Shown: positions 9,043 to 18,127 of the stretch, in pieces
Numbering within the stretch: the stretch's first letter is position 1
Layout: each line of letters begins with the position of its first letter
Source of the DNA: Rhizobiaceae bacterium
GTDB lineage: Bacteria; Pseudomonadota; Alphaproteobacteria; Rhizobiales; Rhizobiaceae
Reading direction: 5' to 3'
Assembly (NCBI GenBank): GCA_017644005.1
Contig: JAEPMJ010000002.1
Span: forward strand, 496,001-560,000
Length of the DNA stretch: 64,000 nt
Notes under the pieces: generated by a model
What the model was told of the DNA's origin: nothing
The model's input: the letters and a program-made list of their open reading frames with translations, nothing else
Databases searched by the model: none
Program-made: the position numbers and the translations under genes

Positions 9043-10659
9043 TCACGGCCGCGCCACTGCGAACTGCATCTGATTCGGCTGCCGCCGGTCGCCCGCCCGC
9101 GCGATCGACATGAGTTCCGCCAGCAGCTCGCGGGTCTGGCGCGGGTCGATCACGCCGTCGTCCAGAAGCCGTGCCGAATTGTAGAATGCGTCCATCTGAC
9201 CGTTGAACATCTGCACGATCGCCGCCTTCATCGTATCGAGCTGCGCCTGATCGAGTTCCTCGCCCCTGCGCGCCGCCCGGGCCTTCTGCACCTCGATCAT
9301 GGTGCCGGCGGCCTGCTCGCCGCCCATCACCGCCGTCTTTGCGTTCGGCCAGGAGAAGCAGAAACGCGGATCGAAGCCGCGCCCGCACATGCCGTAATTG
9401 CCGGCCCCGAAGGACGCACCGCAATAGATGGTGAATTGCGGCACGCTCGCATTCGTCACCGCCTGGATCATTTTCGACCCGTGTTTGATGATGCCGTCTT
9501 CCTCGTAGGACCGGCCCACCATGAAACCGGTCGTGTTGTTCAGATAGAGAATCGGCGTGCCGGCCTGGCAGCAGGCCTGGATGAAATGCGTCGCTTTCGA
9601 CGCTCCAGCCGGATCGATGGGGCCGTTATTGGTGATGACGCCGAGCGGCCAGCCGTAAAGTCGGATCGTGCCGCATACGGTCTGCCCGCCATAGCGCTCG
9701 CTAATTTCCAGGAACTCGGATCCGTCGGCAATGCGCGCAATCACCTCGCGCATGTCAACCTGCTGACGATAGTCCATCGGCATGATGCCGAGCAGTTCCT
9801 CCGCGTTGTAAAGCGGCTCCGCAAAATCGCGCTCCTCGTCATCTTCCCGCGGCCAGTCGATGCCTGCCATGATCTCGCGCGCAATCGCGATGGCCTGGCG
9901 ATCGTCTTCGGCGAGATAGTCGCCCAGGCCGGAAATGCCGGTGTGCATTTCCGCTCCGCCGAGTTCCTCCTCCGTGGCGATCTCACCCGTTGCGGCTTTG
10001 AGCAGCGGCGGTCCCGCGAGGAACGCGCGTGTGCGCCCGCGCACCATGACGATGTAGTCCGACAGCCCCGTCTGGTAGGCGCCGCCGGCTGTGGACGAAC
10101 CATGTGTGACGGTGATCACCGGCAGGCCGGCAGCCGACATGCGGGCCAGATTGCGGAAAGTCGCGCCCCCCTCGACGAAGTCTTCGACGCGATAGGCGGT
10201 AAGGTTCGCGCCGGCGCTTTCCACCAGCTGCACGAAGGGCAGCTTGTTGGCGAGGGCGATCTCCTGAATGCGTAAGATCTTCTTCAGACCACCGGGCTGC
10301 AGCGCTCCAGCTGCAATACCGGAATCCGACGCCACGACCATGGCGCGCACGCCCGACACATAACCGATGCCGGCGATCACGCCCGCGCCCGGAACCGACT
10401 TTTCCTGGTTCTTCGTATCCATGCCGTAGCCGGCCAGCTTGGCAAGCTCGATGAAAGGCTGCCCGGCATCGAGCAGCAGCGCGACGCGCTCGCGCGGCAA
10501 AAGCTGGTGGCGCTTTTCGAACCGTTCCCGCGACGCTTCAGACGCCGTCACCGCCCGTGTCTCAATGGCACGCAGTTCGTCGATGAGTACGCGCATGCCT
10601 TCGACATTCGCCTGAAATTGCGGCGACGCCAACGAAACCGATGTCTCCAATTGCGGCAT
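9043..10659 (-). CDS. Acyl-CoA carboxylase carboxyltransferase (beta) subunit
   Basis: Transfers the carboxyl group from carboxybiotin to an alpha,beta-unsaturated branched acyl-CoA. The product is 538 residues from the ATG at 10659 (MPQLETS); an AAGGAGGA ribosome site lies at 10672-10679. The open frame extends 44 codons further, but that part overlaps the next gene and has no family features. Carboxyltransferase N- and C-domains are present. Early blocks such as KRHQLLPRERVALLLD and KLAGYGMD resemble geranyl-CoA carboxylase (AtuC) as much as methylcrotonyl-CoA carboxylase. Oxyanion-type glycines occur in GSSTAGGAYQTGLSDY and GASFGAGNYGM. Co-transcribed with the alpha subunit. Confidence 0.92.
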   Translation of the reverse strand: MPQLETSVSLASPQFQANVEGMRVLIDELRAIETRAVTASEASRERFEKRHQLLPRERVALLLDAGQPFIELAKLAGYGMDTKNQEKSVPGAGVIAGIGYVSGVRAMVVASDSGIAAGALQPGGLKKILRIQEIALANKLPFVQLVESAGANLTAYRVEDFVEGGATFRNLARMSAAGLPVITVTHGSSTAGGAYQTGLSDYIVMVRGRTRAFLAGPPLLKAATGEIATEEELGGAEMHTGISGLGDYLAEDDRQAIAIAREIMAGIDWPREDDEERDFAEPLYNAEELLGIMPMDYRQQVDMREVIARIADGSEFLEISERYGGQTVCGTIRLYGWPLGVITNNGPIDPAGASKATHFIQACCQAGTPILYLNNTTGFMVGRSYEEDGIIKHGSKMIQAVTNASVPQFTIYCGASFGAGNYGMCGRGFDPRFCFSWPNAKTAVMGGEQAAGTMIEVQKARAARRGEELDQAQLDTMKAAIVQMFNGQMDAFYNSARLLDDGVIDPRQTRELLAELMSIARAGDRRQPNQMQFAVARP

Positions 10660-10726
10660 GTTTCCGTTCCGTCCTCCTTGACCTTTCAGCTTGCGCCCCG
10701 GCCCACCGTACCATCGGCATTCGATT

Positions 10727-11584
10727 TCATATGCCCAGAATTGTCCGCGCTTCGGCCGGCGAAGCGATGTCGCGGCCGGCATTGCGCGCAACTTTCGCCA
10801 TCTCCTCGATCAGTGCGCCGTTTGAAGTTACCTTGTCGCCATCGGGCAGATAGAACGTGTCCTCAAGCCCGGTGCGCAGATGACCGCCAAGTTCTGCTGC
10901 CCGTTGGTGCAGTGGCCAGATCCCGGCGCGGCCGATCGCCGTCACCTGCCAGCGCGAATCCTTCGGCGCGAGGTCTTTCAGAATAGGCAGCAGGTCGCTG
11001 CGCGCCGGCATGCCCGACGCCACGCCCATGACGAAGTTCACCTGTGCCGTACCTGCGAACATGCCATTCGCCTGGTACATGCCTACGCTGCGCACGATGC
11101 CTGTATCGAAACACTCGAATTCCGGCACCGCGCCGACGCCCGTAATGGCATCGATGAAATGCTGCACCTTTTGCGGTGTGTTGTCGAACAGCATCGGCGG
11201 CCAGGCCCAACTGCCGTCCCGTTTCAGTTTGAGATAGTTCAGCGAGCCGGCATTGCAGGCAGCCATCTCCGGCCGCGTCTGCGTTACGACGTCGAGCGCT
11301 GCCTTATAGTCCGGTCCCACGGTGCCGGTTGTGTGATTGATGATAACGCCCGGGCACGTTTCGCGGATTGCCGCCTGCACCTCTTTCGACAGCGCGATAT
11401 CCCAGCTTGGCAGGTGGCCTTTTCCCTCTCCCTGCTGCCTGAGATGGATATGCATGATCGATGCACCGGCATCGTAGGCGCGCTTCGCTTCGACCGCCAT
11501 TTCTCGCGGAGTGACCGGAACCGAGTGCTGCTTGGGGTCGGTGAGCACGCCATTGAGCGCGCATGTGATTATCGCCTTGGACAT
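10727..11584 (-). CDS. Beta-keto acid cleavage enzyme (BKACE, DUF849)
   Basis: BKACE proteins condense a beta-keto acid with acetyl-CoA and split the product to acetoacetate and a new acyl-CoA, using an active-site zinc. The product is 285 residues, a normal length. The zinc motif MHIHLR is seen at residues 44-49 (His45, His47), and the typical PEFECFDTGIV and MGVASGMPA blocks follow in the expected order. It sits between the acyl-CoA dehydrogenase (13-base gap) and the carboxyltransferase (67-base gap). In leucine and terpenoid operons this place would usually be taken by an HMG-CoA-lyase-type enzyme, so its role here is unclear. Family assignment is firm, substrate unknown. Confidence 0.9.
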   Translation of the reverse strand: MSKAIITCALNGVLTDPKQHSVPVTPREMAVEAKRAYDAGASIMHIHLRQQGEGKGHLPSWDIALSKEVQAAIRETCPGVIINHTTGTVGPDYKAALDVVTQTRPEMAACNAGSLNYLKLKRDGSWAWPPMLFDNTPQKVQHFIDAITGVGAVPEFECFDTGIVRSVGMYQANGMFAGTAQVNFVMGVASGMPARSDLLPILKDLAPKDSRWQVTAIGRAGIWPLHQRAAELGGHLRTGLEDTFYLPDGDKVTSNGALIEEMAKVARNAGRDIASPAEARTILGI

Positions 11585-11597
11585 GTCTCGTCTCCGC

Positions 11598-12764
11598 TCA
11601 GATTTCCATCTGCGCAGCGGCGAGATTCTTCATCACCTCGTCGGTGCCGCCGCCGATAGTGAGCACCTTGACCTCCCGATAGATCCGCTCCGAGGCAGTA
11701 CCCCGCATGAAACCCATGCCTCCCAGTATCTGGACCGCTTCATCGGCGCAGAATTTCATCGCCTCGGTGGCCGTCACCTTGGCCATCGATGTTCGTGCGA
11801 CATGCACATTGAGCGGGTCGAGCTGGCGCGCATGCCGCCACACAATGTCATAAACGAGCGCCTTTGCCGCATCGATCCGCGCAGCCATATCCACCAGCTT
11901 GTGGCGGATCACCTGATGCTGCGAGATCGGTTTGCCAAAAGCCTGCCGGTCACGCGCCCACGACAGCGCTTCCTGAAAGCAGACTTCGGCCATGATATAG
12001 GCCTGCACGGCAATCATCAGGCGTTCATTGTTGAAGTTGAGCATCGCGGCACCGAAGCCGCGTCCTTCAGCGCCGAGCAAATTTTCGGCGGGCACCCGCA
12101 CATTGTCGAACACGAGATGACCGGTGTCGGAGGCATGCCACCCCATCTTCTTCAACGCAGTTCGACGCAGGCCGGGCGTGTCACCCTCCACGATCAGGAA
12201 GGAGATGCCTCCCGCGCCTGCCTCCTCGGAGGAACGCACTGCAACAACGAGAACATCAGCCTCGACGCCGGAGGTGATGAAGGTTTTTTCGCCGTCGACG
12301 ACATAGTCGTCGCCGTGCCGTACAGCCCTGCACCTGAGCGCCGCAACATCGGAACCGCCGCCGGGTTCGGTGACCGCAAGCGCGGCTATCTTCTCGCCAG
12401 CCACCACCGGCACAACAAACCTGCGCTTCTGCTCCACGGTTCCATGCGCCACCACCAGCGGCATGGAAATCGCATGTGACCCGAGCGCCGCCACCACACC
12501 GCCCGAGCCGCAGCGGCAAACCTCTTCGTGCACCGCGACCGCCATGAACGGGTCGCCGCCGAGGCCTCCCAGCTCTTCCGGATAGCTCACGCCGATCAGG
12601 CCTGTTTCGCCCGCCTTGCGGTAGGTTTCTCGCGGTACCCGCCCTGCTTCCTCCCAGGCCTCGATATGGGGCGCTATTTCGGCAGCCACGAATTTGCGCA
12701 TCGCCGCACGCATGGCGACGTGGTCTTCTGTGAAATACTGATCGGGACACTCGGCAGTCAGCAT
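11598..12764 (-). CDS. Acyl-CoA dehydrogenase
   Basis: FAD-dependent alpha,beta-desaturation of an acyl-CoA (cytosol, electrons to ETF). The product is 388 residues from the ATG at 12764, one base after the stop of the preceding gene, so translation is probably coupled. Seen: the FAD/substrate block VTEPGGGSDVAAL near residue 130, FLIVEGDTPGL near 175, QILGGMGFMRGT near 345, and a C-terminal GGGTDEVMKNLAA, where the acidic residue stands at the catalytic-base position of several family members. With the carboxylase and hydratase it forms a leucine- or isoprenoid-type sequence: dehydrogenate, carboxylate, hydrate. Substrate (isovaleryl-, citronellyl- or other branched CoA) not resolved. Confidence 0.93.
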   Translation of the reverse strand: MLTAECPDQYFTEDHVAMRAAMRKFVAAEIAPHIEAWEEAGRVPRETYRKAGETGLIGVSYPEELGGLGGDPFMAVAVHEEVCRCGSGGVVAALGSHAISMPLVVAHGTVEQKRRFVVPVVAGEKIAALAVTEPGGGSDVAALRCRAVRHGDDYVVDGEKTFITSGVEADVLVVAVRSSEEAGAGGISFLIVEGDTPGLRRTALKKMGWHASDTGHLVFDNVRVPAENLLGAEGRGFGAAMLNFNNERLMIAVQAYIMAEVCFQEALSWARDRQAFGKPISQHQVIRHKLVDMAARIDAAKALVYDIVWRHARQLDPLNVHVARTSMAKVTATEAMKFCADEAVQILGGMGFMRGTASERIYREVKVLTIGGGTDEVMKNLAAAQMEI

Positions 12765-12765
12765 G

Positions 12766-13557
12766 TCATGCGGCCCGAAACCGGGTGCCCGGTGCTGGCG
12801 GCGGTTCGGGAGCGCCCGCAAAACACTGTGCGATCTCCATCCACTTTGCGGCAACCGGGCCGGTCACTTTCAACCCTGTGTCTTTGACATTGCGCGTCTG
12901 CGTCTGCACTTGCGCAAACTCCACCGCTGAACCCTCGATCAGGTCGGGGCTTTCCTCATCGCCGAAGTTCCAGACCGCTCCTGACGGCGCGGTAAGGACA
13001 AGCCGCGGCACTTGCTTCGGCACGGCGAGCCCGTTCAGTCTGAAAGCGAAGCCAAACGTGTTCACGCCGAGAAAAACGACGTTGCGCACACGGTCGGCCT
13101 CGGCACGCTCTAGTCCCAACAGGTCGAATATCTCCTGTCCATGCGCCCAGGTTTCCATCTGCCGAGCGGTAATGGAGGAACGTGCCGACATTTCAGGACC
13201 CACCCACTTCAGACGGGTTTTCGGGTCGACATCCGCCCAGCGCCGCGCCATGTCGCGATAACCGTCCTGCCAGAGTCGAAAAAGTGCCCGCCCACGCTCG
13301 CTGATCGTTCGGTTCTCGATCGGCCGCAGCCCGCCCTTGCCCATCTCGGCAATAATCGTGCCGAGCGTCGCGTTGAAAGCGTCGGGTTCGAAAAGCGACT
13401 GGTCGGCAGCACGGTTCCAGAAAGTCAGATGCACGAACACATCGTTGACACTCCAGCCTTTGAATTGCGTCCTAATGCTCCAATCCGCCTCGGGCAGTTC
13501 CGACACTGCCTCGGACAGCGCCTCGCTCTCAGCCAGAAAGTCCCGAACCTGTTCCAC
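12766..13557 (-). CDS. TIGR03084-family protein (DinB/mycothiol-isomerase-like fold)
   Basis: A 263-residue soluble protein whose N-terminal half resembles the DinB/MDMPI metal-binding four-helix bundle. Seen: DWSIRTQFKGWSVNDVFVHL near 25-45 with a possible metal ligand His, the family block WVGPEMSARS near 117, and ARQMETWAHGQE near 131, giving another candidate His ligand. The C-terminal half is a small beta-rich domain ending in KWMEIAQCFAG. TIGR03084 members are typically found with AtuA-type acyclic-terpene genes, acyl-CoA dehydrogenases and biotin carboxylases, which fits this operon; the biochemical role is not known. It ends one base before the dehydrogenase start. Confidence 0.8.
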   Translation of the reverse strand: MEQVRDFLAESEALSEAVSELPEADWSIRTQFKGWSVNDVFVHLTFWNRAADQSLFEPDAFNATLGTIIAEMGKGGLRPIENRTISERGRALFRLWQDGYRDMARRWADVDPKTRLKWVGPEMSARSSITARQMETWAHGQEIFDLLGLERAEADRVRNVVFLGVNTFGFAFRLNGLAVPKQVPRLVLTAPSGAVWNFGDEESPDLIEGSAVEFAQVQTQTRNVKDTGLKVTGPVAAKWMEIAQCFAGAPEPPPAPGTRFRAA

Positions 13558-13613
13558 GCATCACCTCTCCGCCCGCACTTAGCTGACCGCGCATTTCCGG
13601 CCGGCGCAATACT

Positions 13614-14420
13614 TCATTCGACTGTCCAACTCGGTTTGCGTTTCTCCGCGAATGCACGAATGCCTTCACGCGCCTCGTTGGAAAGCATCCGTCCGGCAAA
13701 ACTGTCGGCGGCGGCCTGTTTTTGCCCGTCCCTCGTTTGGAATGGCAGTTGCGCGATTTGAGCCTTGATGGCAGCTACCGCCCCCGGGGCGGCGCCTGCC
13801 ATCACTTTCTTCTGTTGCTCGATCGCAGCCGTAAGCGCGTCGGCATCATCGACCACCGCGTCGACCAGCCCGATTTTCTGTGCTTCGATGCCATCGAACC
13901 GCGCGCCGGTGAGCATTAGCGACCTGCCCACCCGCATGCCCAAACGCTGGATGACGAAAGGCGCGATCTGCGCCGGCGTCAGCCCGATCCGCACCTCACT
14001 CAGCGCAAATTTTGTTTCGCCTGTCGCGATTACATGGTCGCCGAGACAGACCATGCCGAGCCCGCCGGCCATTGCCGCGCCCTCGACCGCCATTATCGTG
14101 AATTGCGGCAATGCGTGAATGGCATCGAAAAGCGCCGCGCCATCAAGGCTCAGCGCATGTAGCTTATCGCGATCCGCCTCATCTGCCATCATGCGACCAA
14201 AGGACTTGAGATCGCCACCGGCACAGAACACACCGCCACGCCCTCGAAAGACCACGCCCCGAATTCCCGCCGACGTGGCGAGCATACTGCAAAGCGCAGT
14301 AAGGTCCCTTGCGCGCTCGGGCGTCAGGGCATTGCGGTTTTCGGGCGAATTGAGCCAGACCGTAAGCCAGCCTCTTTCGGCTTCAAGGTCCAGCGTTTCG
14401 AATTCCGGAAAACCTTCCAT
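13614..14420 (-). CDS. Enoyl-CoA hydratase/isomerase family protein (AtuE/methylglutaconyl-CoA-hydratase-like)
   Basis: Crotonase-fold enzyme of 268 residues, first gene of the catabolic operon. Seen: the ENRNALTPE start of the fold, the oxyanion-hole block FCAGGDLKSFG near residue 65, a second oxyanion block at EGAAMAGGLGM near 113, and SEVRIGLTPAQI near 140. The first catalytic Glu position of ordinary enoyl-CoA hydratases (GGCE) is replaced (GGLGMVCLGD), while the second (SEVRIGL) is kept; this pattern is seen among hydratases of 3-methylglutaconyl- or isohexenylglutaconyl-CoA. With the carboxylase it fits that pathway step. Divergent from glycerate kinase across a 193-base gap. Confidence 0.88.
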   Translation of the reverse strand: MEGFPEFETLDLEAERGWLTVWLNSPENRNALTPERARDLTALCSMLATSAGIRGVVFRGRGGVFCAGGDLKSFGRMMADEADRDKLHALSLDGAALFDAIHALPQFTIMAVEGAAMAGGLGMVCLGDHVIATGETKFALSEVRIGLTPAQIAPFVIQRLGMRVGRSLMLTGARFDGIEAQKIGLVDAVVDDADALTAAIEQQKKVMAGAAPGAVAAIKAQIAQLPFQTRDGQKQAAADSFAGRMLSNEAREGIRAFAEKRKPSWTVE

Positions 14421-14474
14421 GCAGTCACCTGTGCGGCCGGCAATTGCGGCAGTGAATCGGCGTGAGAGCCGACG

Positions 14475-14508
14475 CGGAACCGACTATAAGACGTAGAGAC
14501 CGGTTCCG
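14475..14508. promoter_or_regulatory. Inverted repeat upstream of the carboxylase operon
   Basis: CGGAACCG (14475-14482) and CGGTTCCG (14501-14508) are perfect reverse complements with an 18-base spacer, 55-88 bases upstream of the hydratase start. It may be a regulator site, but a match of this size is not rare in a gap of this length. Confidence 0.3.
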
Positions 14509-14526
14509 ACCATCAATTCCGTTCAG

Positions 14527-14538
14527 ATTTGTACAAAT
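14527..14538. promoter_or_regulatory. 12-bp perfect palindrome ATTTGTACAAAT in divergent promoter region
   Basis: An unbroken dyad halfway between the hydratase gene (minus) and the glycerate kinase gene (plus). The core TTGTACAA is the kind of operator bound by GntR- or LacI-type dimers. No regulator gene is adjacent, so the binding protein is unknown. Confidence 0.4.
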
Positions 14539-14613
14539 ACCCCACCGGAGCGCGGGTTGAGCGTTGGAAAACCGTGACGTAACTAACTCCGGTCAGGCCC
14601 CGCAGGAGCTTTA

Positions 14614-15756
14614 ATGAACGCCGATCCAAGAGCAGAACTGGCCCGGTTGTTCAGCGCGGGCGTTGCCGCGGTACAGGGCGAGGCAGCGGTTGCGAAGGCG
14701 CTCGCGAACACCGCACCCATCCGTTTCCCCGCAGTGCTCGCGCTTGGCAAGGCGGCGGCCTCCATGTATCTCGGCGCACATCCTGGACTGTCGTCCGGTC
14801 ACCGCGCATTGATCGTCACAAAACATGGCCACGCGACGGACCCCCGCCTCGCCGGCCAGACTGTCGAGATCATTGAAAGCAGCCACCCGATCCCGAATGC
14901 CGACAGCCTGAATGCCGGACGGCGTTGCCTGAAGTTTGTCCTTGAGTGCACAACCGAGACAGATCTGCTGGTGCTGGTTTCTGGCGGCGCATCGGCGCTG
15001 GTGGAGGATCTGGTCGAAGGCGTCGACCTTGCAGAGTTGCGACGCATCACCGACGAACTCGTCGCCAGCGGAGCCGATATCGCAACGATCAACGCCAAAC
15101 GCAAATCGCTGTCTCGCGTGAAAGGCGGACGCCTGTTGGCTGCGTTTCCCGGCAAGTCCATTCACGCACTGGCGATCTCCGATGTCCAAGGCGACGACAT
15201 CGGCACCATAGGCTCAGGCATTGGCGCGTGCGCCAACCCCACCATCCCGTATAGGTGCGAGATCGTCGCATCGAACGCGGTAGCGCGTTCTGCCATCGCC
15301 CGGCTTGCCGAAGATCATGGCCTCCGCGTCATACGAAACGAGGAAATACTCTATGGCGATGTTTCCGATGCCGCCGATCGAATCGTCGCGGCCTGCACCG
15401 ATGGACCGAACGGCCTCTACGTCTTCGGTGGTGAGCCGACTGTAAAGTTGCCGCATTCGCCCGGCGAGGGAGGACGCAATCAGGCGCTGGCACTGCTCGT
15501 TGCGAAGCGCATCGCAGACCGGGACGATCTCATATGCCTGGTCGCAGGCACGGACGGCACCGACGGCCCGACGGAAGCTGCAGGCGCCATCGTCGACGGC
15601 AAGAGCTTTCACAAACAGCCCGGCGCAGACGAGGCGTTGGCCCGTGCCGATGCTGGCCGCTTTCTGCGTGAAACCGGAGACCGGCTGGTTACCGGGCCCA
15701 CAGGAACCAATGTGATGGACTTGGCGATCGTGCGGAAACTCAGCCCCAATCCATGA
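14614..15756 (+). CDS. Glycerate 2-kinase (MOFRL/DUF4147 family)
   Basis: Phosphorylates D-glycerate to 2-phosphoglycerate; the family is also annotated as hydroxypyruvate reductase TtuD or GckA. The 380-residue product has the DUF4147 N-domain ([14 protein letters not shown] near 32, [10 protein letters not shown] near 90, [12 protein letters not shown] near 115) and the C-terminal MOFRL domain with GGEPTVKL near 275, GGRNQALAL near 287 and [14 protein letters not shown] near 310. It is about 40 residues shorter than typical members. ATG at 14614 follows GGAG. It converges on threonine dehydrogenase, and the two 3' ends overlap by 17 bases. Confidence 0.9.
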   Translation: MNADPRAELARLFSAGVAAVQGEAAVAKALANTAPIRFPAVLALGKAAASMYLGAHPGLSSGHRALIVTKHGHATDPRLAGQTVEIIESSHPIPNADSLNAGRRCLKFVLECTTETDLLVLVSGGASALVEDLVEGVDLAELRRITDELVASGADIATINAKRKSLSRVKGGRLLAAFPGKSIHALAISDVQGDDIGTIGSGIGACANPTIPYRCEIVASNAVARSAIARLAEDHGLRVIRNEEILYGDVSDAADRIVAACTDGPNGLYVFGGEPTVKLPHSPGEGGRNQALALLVAKRIADRDDLICLVAGTDGTDGPTEAAGAIVDGKSFHKQPGADEALARADAGRFLRETGDRLVTGPTGTNVMDLAIVRKLSPNP

Positions 15757-16777
15757 CTACCTTGCCGGCCTCACCGGAGATCATCGCGGCAAATCCGGCC
15801 TCGTAATTGTCGATCGAAATGCGGTGAGTGATGAGCTCGCTGAGATCGAGCCCCGACTGCACGAGTGCAATCATCTTGTACCAGGTCTCGTACATTTCCC
15901 GCCCGTAGATGCCTTTCACATTGAGCATCTTGAAGATGATCTTGTTCCAGTCGACAGCGAACTCTGTCGGCGCAATGCCCAGAAGCGCAATCTTGCCGCC
16001 ATTGTTCATCGTGTCGATCATGTCGCGCATGGCAGGCGCGGCTCCCGACATTTCGAGCCCGACGTCGAATCCCTCAGTCATGCCGATACGTTCCATCACA
16101 TGCTTCAGCGACTCCTCCGCGGCATTGACAACGTGCTGAACGCCCATGCGCTTGGCGAGCGCGATGCGATAGGGGCTGATGTCAGTGATCACGACCTTTC
16201 GTGCGCCGACCTTCTGCGCCACCAGCGCGCCCATGATGCCGATAGGCCCAGCGCCGGTCACAAGCACGTCTTCGCCCACCAGATCGAAGCTAAGTGCAGT
16301 ATGCACGGCATTTCCAAAGGGGTCGAAAATCGCTGCGATTTCATCCGGGATGTCGTCCGGAATCGGCACGACGTTGGATTCGGGAATACAAAGATATTCA
16401 GCGAAAGAGCCGGGTCGGTTGACGCCGACGCCGCGGGTATTGCGGCAAAGGTGACCCCGGCCCGCCCGGCAGTTGCGGCAGGCGCCGCACACAATGTGCC
16501 CCTCGCCTGACACACGCTGACCGAGCGCATATTTCGTTGCAGCCGAGCCACGGTCGGCGACCTCGCCGCAGAATTCGTGGCCGACGACCATCGGCACCGG
16601 CACGGTTTTGGCCGACCACTCGTCCCACTTCCAGATATGAACGTCGGTCCCGCAGATCGCCGACTTGCGTATCCTGATCAGCACTTCGTCCGGCCCGGGT
16701 TCTGGTACCGGAACACGTTCCATCCAGAGGCCAGGCTCGGCCTTGGCCTTCACCAGCGCTTTCATCTCATTGTCCAT
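15740..16777 (-). CDS. tdh: L-threonine 3-dehydrogenase
   Basis: NAD-dependent, zinc-containing oxidation of L-threonine to 2-amino-3-ketobutyrate. The sequence follows the well-known Tdh pattern throughout: [18 protein letters not shown] with the catalytic zinc Cys, [10 protein letters not shown], the structural zinc cysteines [15 protein letters not shown] near 100, [14 protein letters not shown] near 150, the Rossmann GAGPIGIMG near 175, and [15 protein letters not shown] near 300. The start at 16777 (MDNEMKAL) has GGAGA eight bases upstream; ATGs at 16801 and 16765 are alternatives. The usual partner kbl is absent here, so the product may be handled by enzymes elsewhere. Confidence 0.94.
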   Translation of the reverse strand: MDNEMKALVKAKAEPGLWMERVPVPEPGPDEVLIRIRKSAICGTDVHIWKWDEWSAKTVPVPMVVGHEFCGEVADRGSAATKYALGQRVSGEGHIVCGACRNCRAGRGHLCRNTRGVGVNRPGSFAEYLCIPESNVVPIPDDIPDEIAAIFDPFGNAVHTALSFDLVGEDVLVTGAGPIGIMGALVAQKVGARKVVITDISPYRIALAKRMGVQHVVNAAEESLKHVMERIGMTEGFDVGLEMSGAAPAMRDMIDTMNNGGKIALLGIAPTEFAVDWNKIIFKMLNVKGIYGREMYETWYKMIALVQSGLDLSELITHRISIDNYEAGFAAMISGEAGKVVMDWG

Positions 16778-16926
16778 CGGCCGTCTCTCCGCCGCAGCCA
16801 TTCATGAGCGATTTTACCATGGAGCCCGCTCTATAGCAGCGGAACCGGTACCGCGCAGGATCGAATTCCGGCGAGCGTCCGCCCTCACGCAGCTGCGAAC
16901 GCATCGGCCTGCATCTGCCGCGCATG

Positions 16927-17982
16927 TCAGGCGGCGTACCGGGCGCCGTTCTGCGTGGTCAGAAAACGATCGAGCGGGATAGCTTCCTGTTTCAACAGGC
17001 CTCGTACCGGCAAAATGCCGTCGCGGACCATTTCTATCACTGCCGCCACCGACGATGCCGTTGTCCAGGCGATTGCTGTTCGCTGCTTTCCACCGATCTC
17101 GATCGGCTTCAGCCCACGTACGAATTCCCGGCGCTCCAATCTCCCGCCAACGCGTCCTTCCGCAGCGACATGGATATAGACGATGTCGTCATTCACCGGC
17201 GGTTTGGCGTTCACCAGTATCTCTCCGGCCTCCTTGCGCCGTTCGCGCATCAGAAGTTCGTGAAAGAAGAAATTCATCAGTTTCACATGGCCGGGATAAC
17301 GCATCGTCTTGTAGTCGATGTTGGGAACGCGACCCTTGTAGGTCTGGCACATGGTGCCCAGACCGCCCGAGGTGGTGAATGCCTCGAGTTCGATTCCGCC
17401 AATGACGATTTTCTCGACCCATTCCATCGCCGAAACCCACTTGGCTTCGCCGTCCTCCAGAACTTCGCAATCATTGAGATATTCGTTGACGACACCTTCC
17501 GGCGACCAGTTGAACGAATAACCCATGAGGCCGGTGGGATTTTGCGGCAGCGCACCGACACGCATGCGGCACGATCGGCATTCATCGAATTCTTCGATGA
17601 GACTTGCACCGACGATGCCGACAAAGCCCGGCGCAAGGCCGCATTGCGGCGCCATCAGCCCCTCGGAGGTTTTGGCCAGTTCGGCGATGGCCTTCGTCGT
17701 CGGCACATCCTCGGTCAGGTCGAAATAATGCAGGCCGAGCGCGTGCGCCTGCTTGGCGACACCGATGTTGAATGAATAAGGCAGGCAGGAAAGCACCGCA
17801 TCGAAATCTCGCAGCGCCGCGCCGAGCACCTCGGCATCGCCGACGTCAATTTGCTTGGTTTCATAAGGCAGACCCGGCACACGCACCGCATCGAATCCGG
17901 TCGTGTCGAACCCGTTCTCGTGCAGCAGTTCACCCGCCAGCGCTCCAACTTTACCCAGGCCGAGTACGGCGATTGTCTTCAT
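16927..17982 (-). CDS. Saccharopine dehydrogenase / lysine 6-dehydrogenase-like protein
   Basis: A 351-residue NAD(P)-dependent oxidoreductase of the saccharopine dehydrogenase family, members of which include L-lysine 6-dehydrogenase. Seen: the Rossmann loop VLGLGKVGALAG at 5-16, SCLPYSFN near 64, HYFDLTEDV near 85, APQCGLAPGF near 110, and the C-terminal catalytic-domain blocks SGGLGTMCQTY and TMRYPGHV. ATG at 17982. It is alone between tdh and a tautomerase gene on the same strand, separated by gaps of 125-150 bases, so not clearly in an operon. Lysine or another amino acid is the likely substrate, but the sequence does not decide. Confidence 0.85.
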   Translation of the reverse strand: MKTIAVLGLGKVGALAGELLHENGFDTTGFDAVRVPGLPYETKQIDVGDAEVLGAALRDFDAVLSCLPYSFNIGVAKQAHALGLHYFDLTEDVPTTKAIAELAKTSEGLMAPQCGLAPGFVGIVGASLIEEFDECRSCRMRVGALPQNPTGLMGYSFNWSPEGVVNEYLNDCEVLEDGEAKWVSAMEWVEKIVIGGIELEAFTTSGGLGTMCQTYKGRVPNIDYKTMRYPGHVKLMNFFFHELLMRERRKEAGEILVNAKPPVNDDIVYIHVAAEGRVGGRLERREFVRGLKPIEIGGKQRTAIAWTTASSVAAVIEMVRDGILPVRGLLKQEAIPLDRFLTTQNGARYAA

Positions 17983-18127
17983 GATGCACCCTTGCAGTCC
18001 GAACTGAGATCGTCGGGCACATTAGCGGATTCACGACTGCCGGCTATGCCGCAATACGCGCCTTTCCATGAGCCAGTGTCGGGTCCAAGGACATGAATGA
18101 TCCGCGTTACACTGGACCTGGGCTGAC

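Noticed and set aside
8944..10275. 443-codon open plus-strand frame over the carboxyltransferase gene
   Set aside because: Same reason: His/Arg-rich shadow with no family features.
9043..10791. N-terminally extended carboxyltransferase
   Set aside because: The extra 44 residues overlap the BKACE coding region and lie upstream of a strong ribosome site.
18073..18118. Mutually exclusive stems CCAGTGT/ACACTGG and GGTCCA/TGGACC, attenuator-like, before the saccharopine-dehydrogenase-like gene
   Set aside because: In a gap of 145 bases a 7-bp complementary pair is expected about 0.6 times by chance, and there is no leader peptide or U-run.
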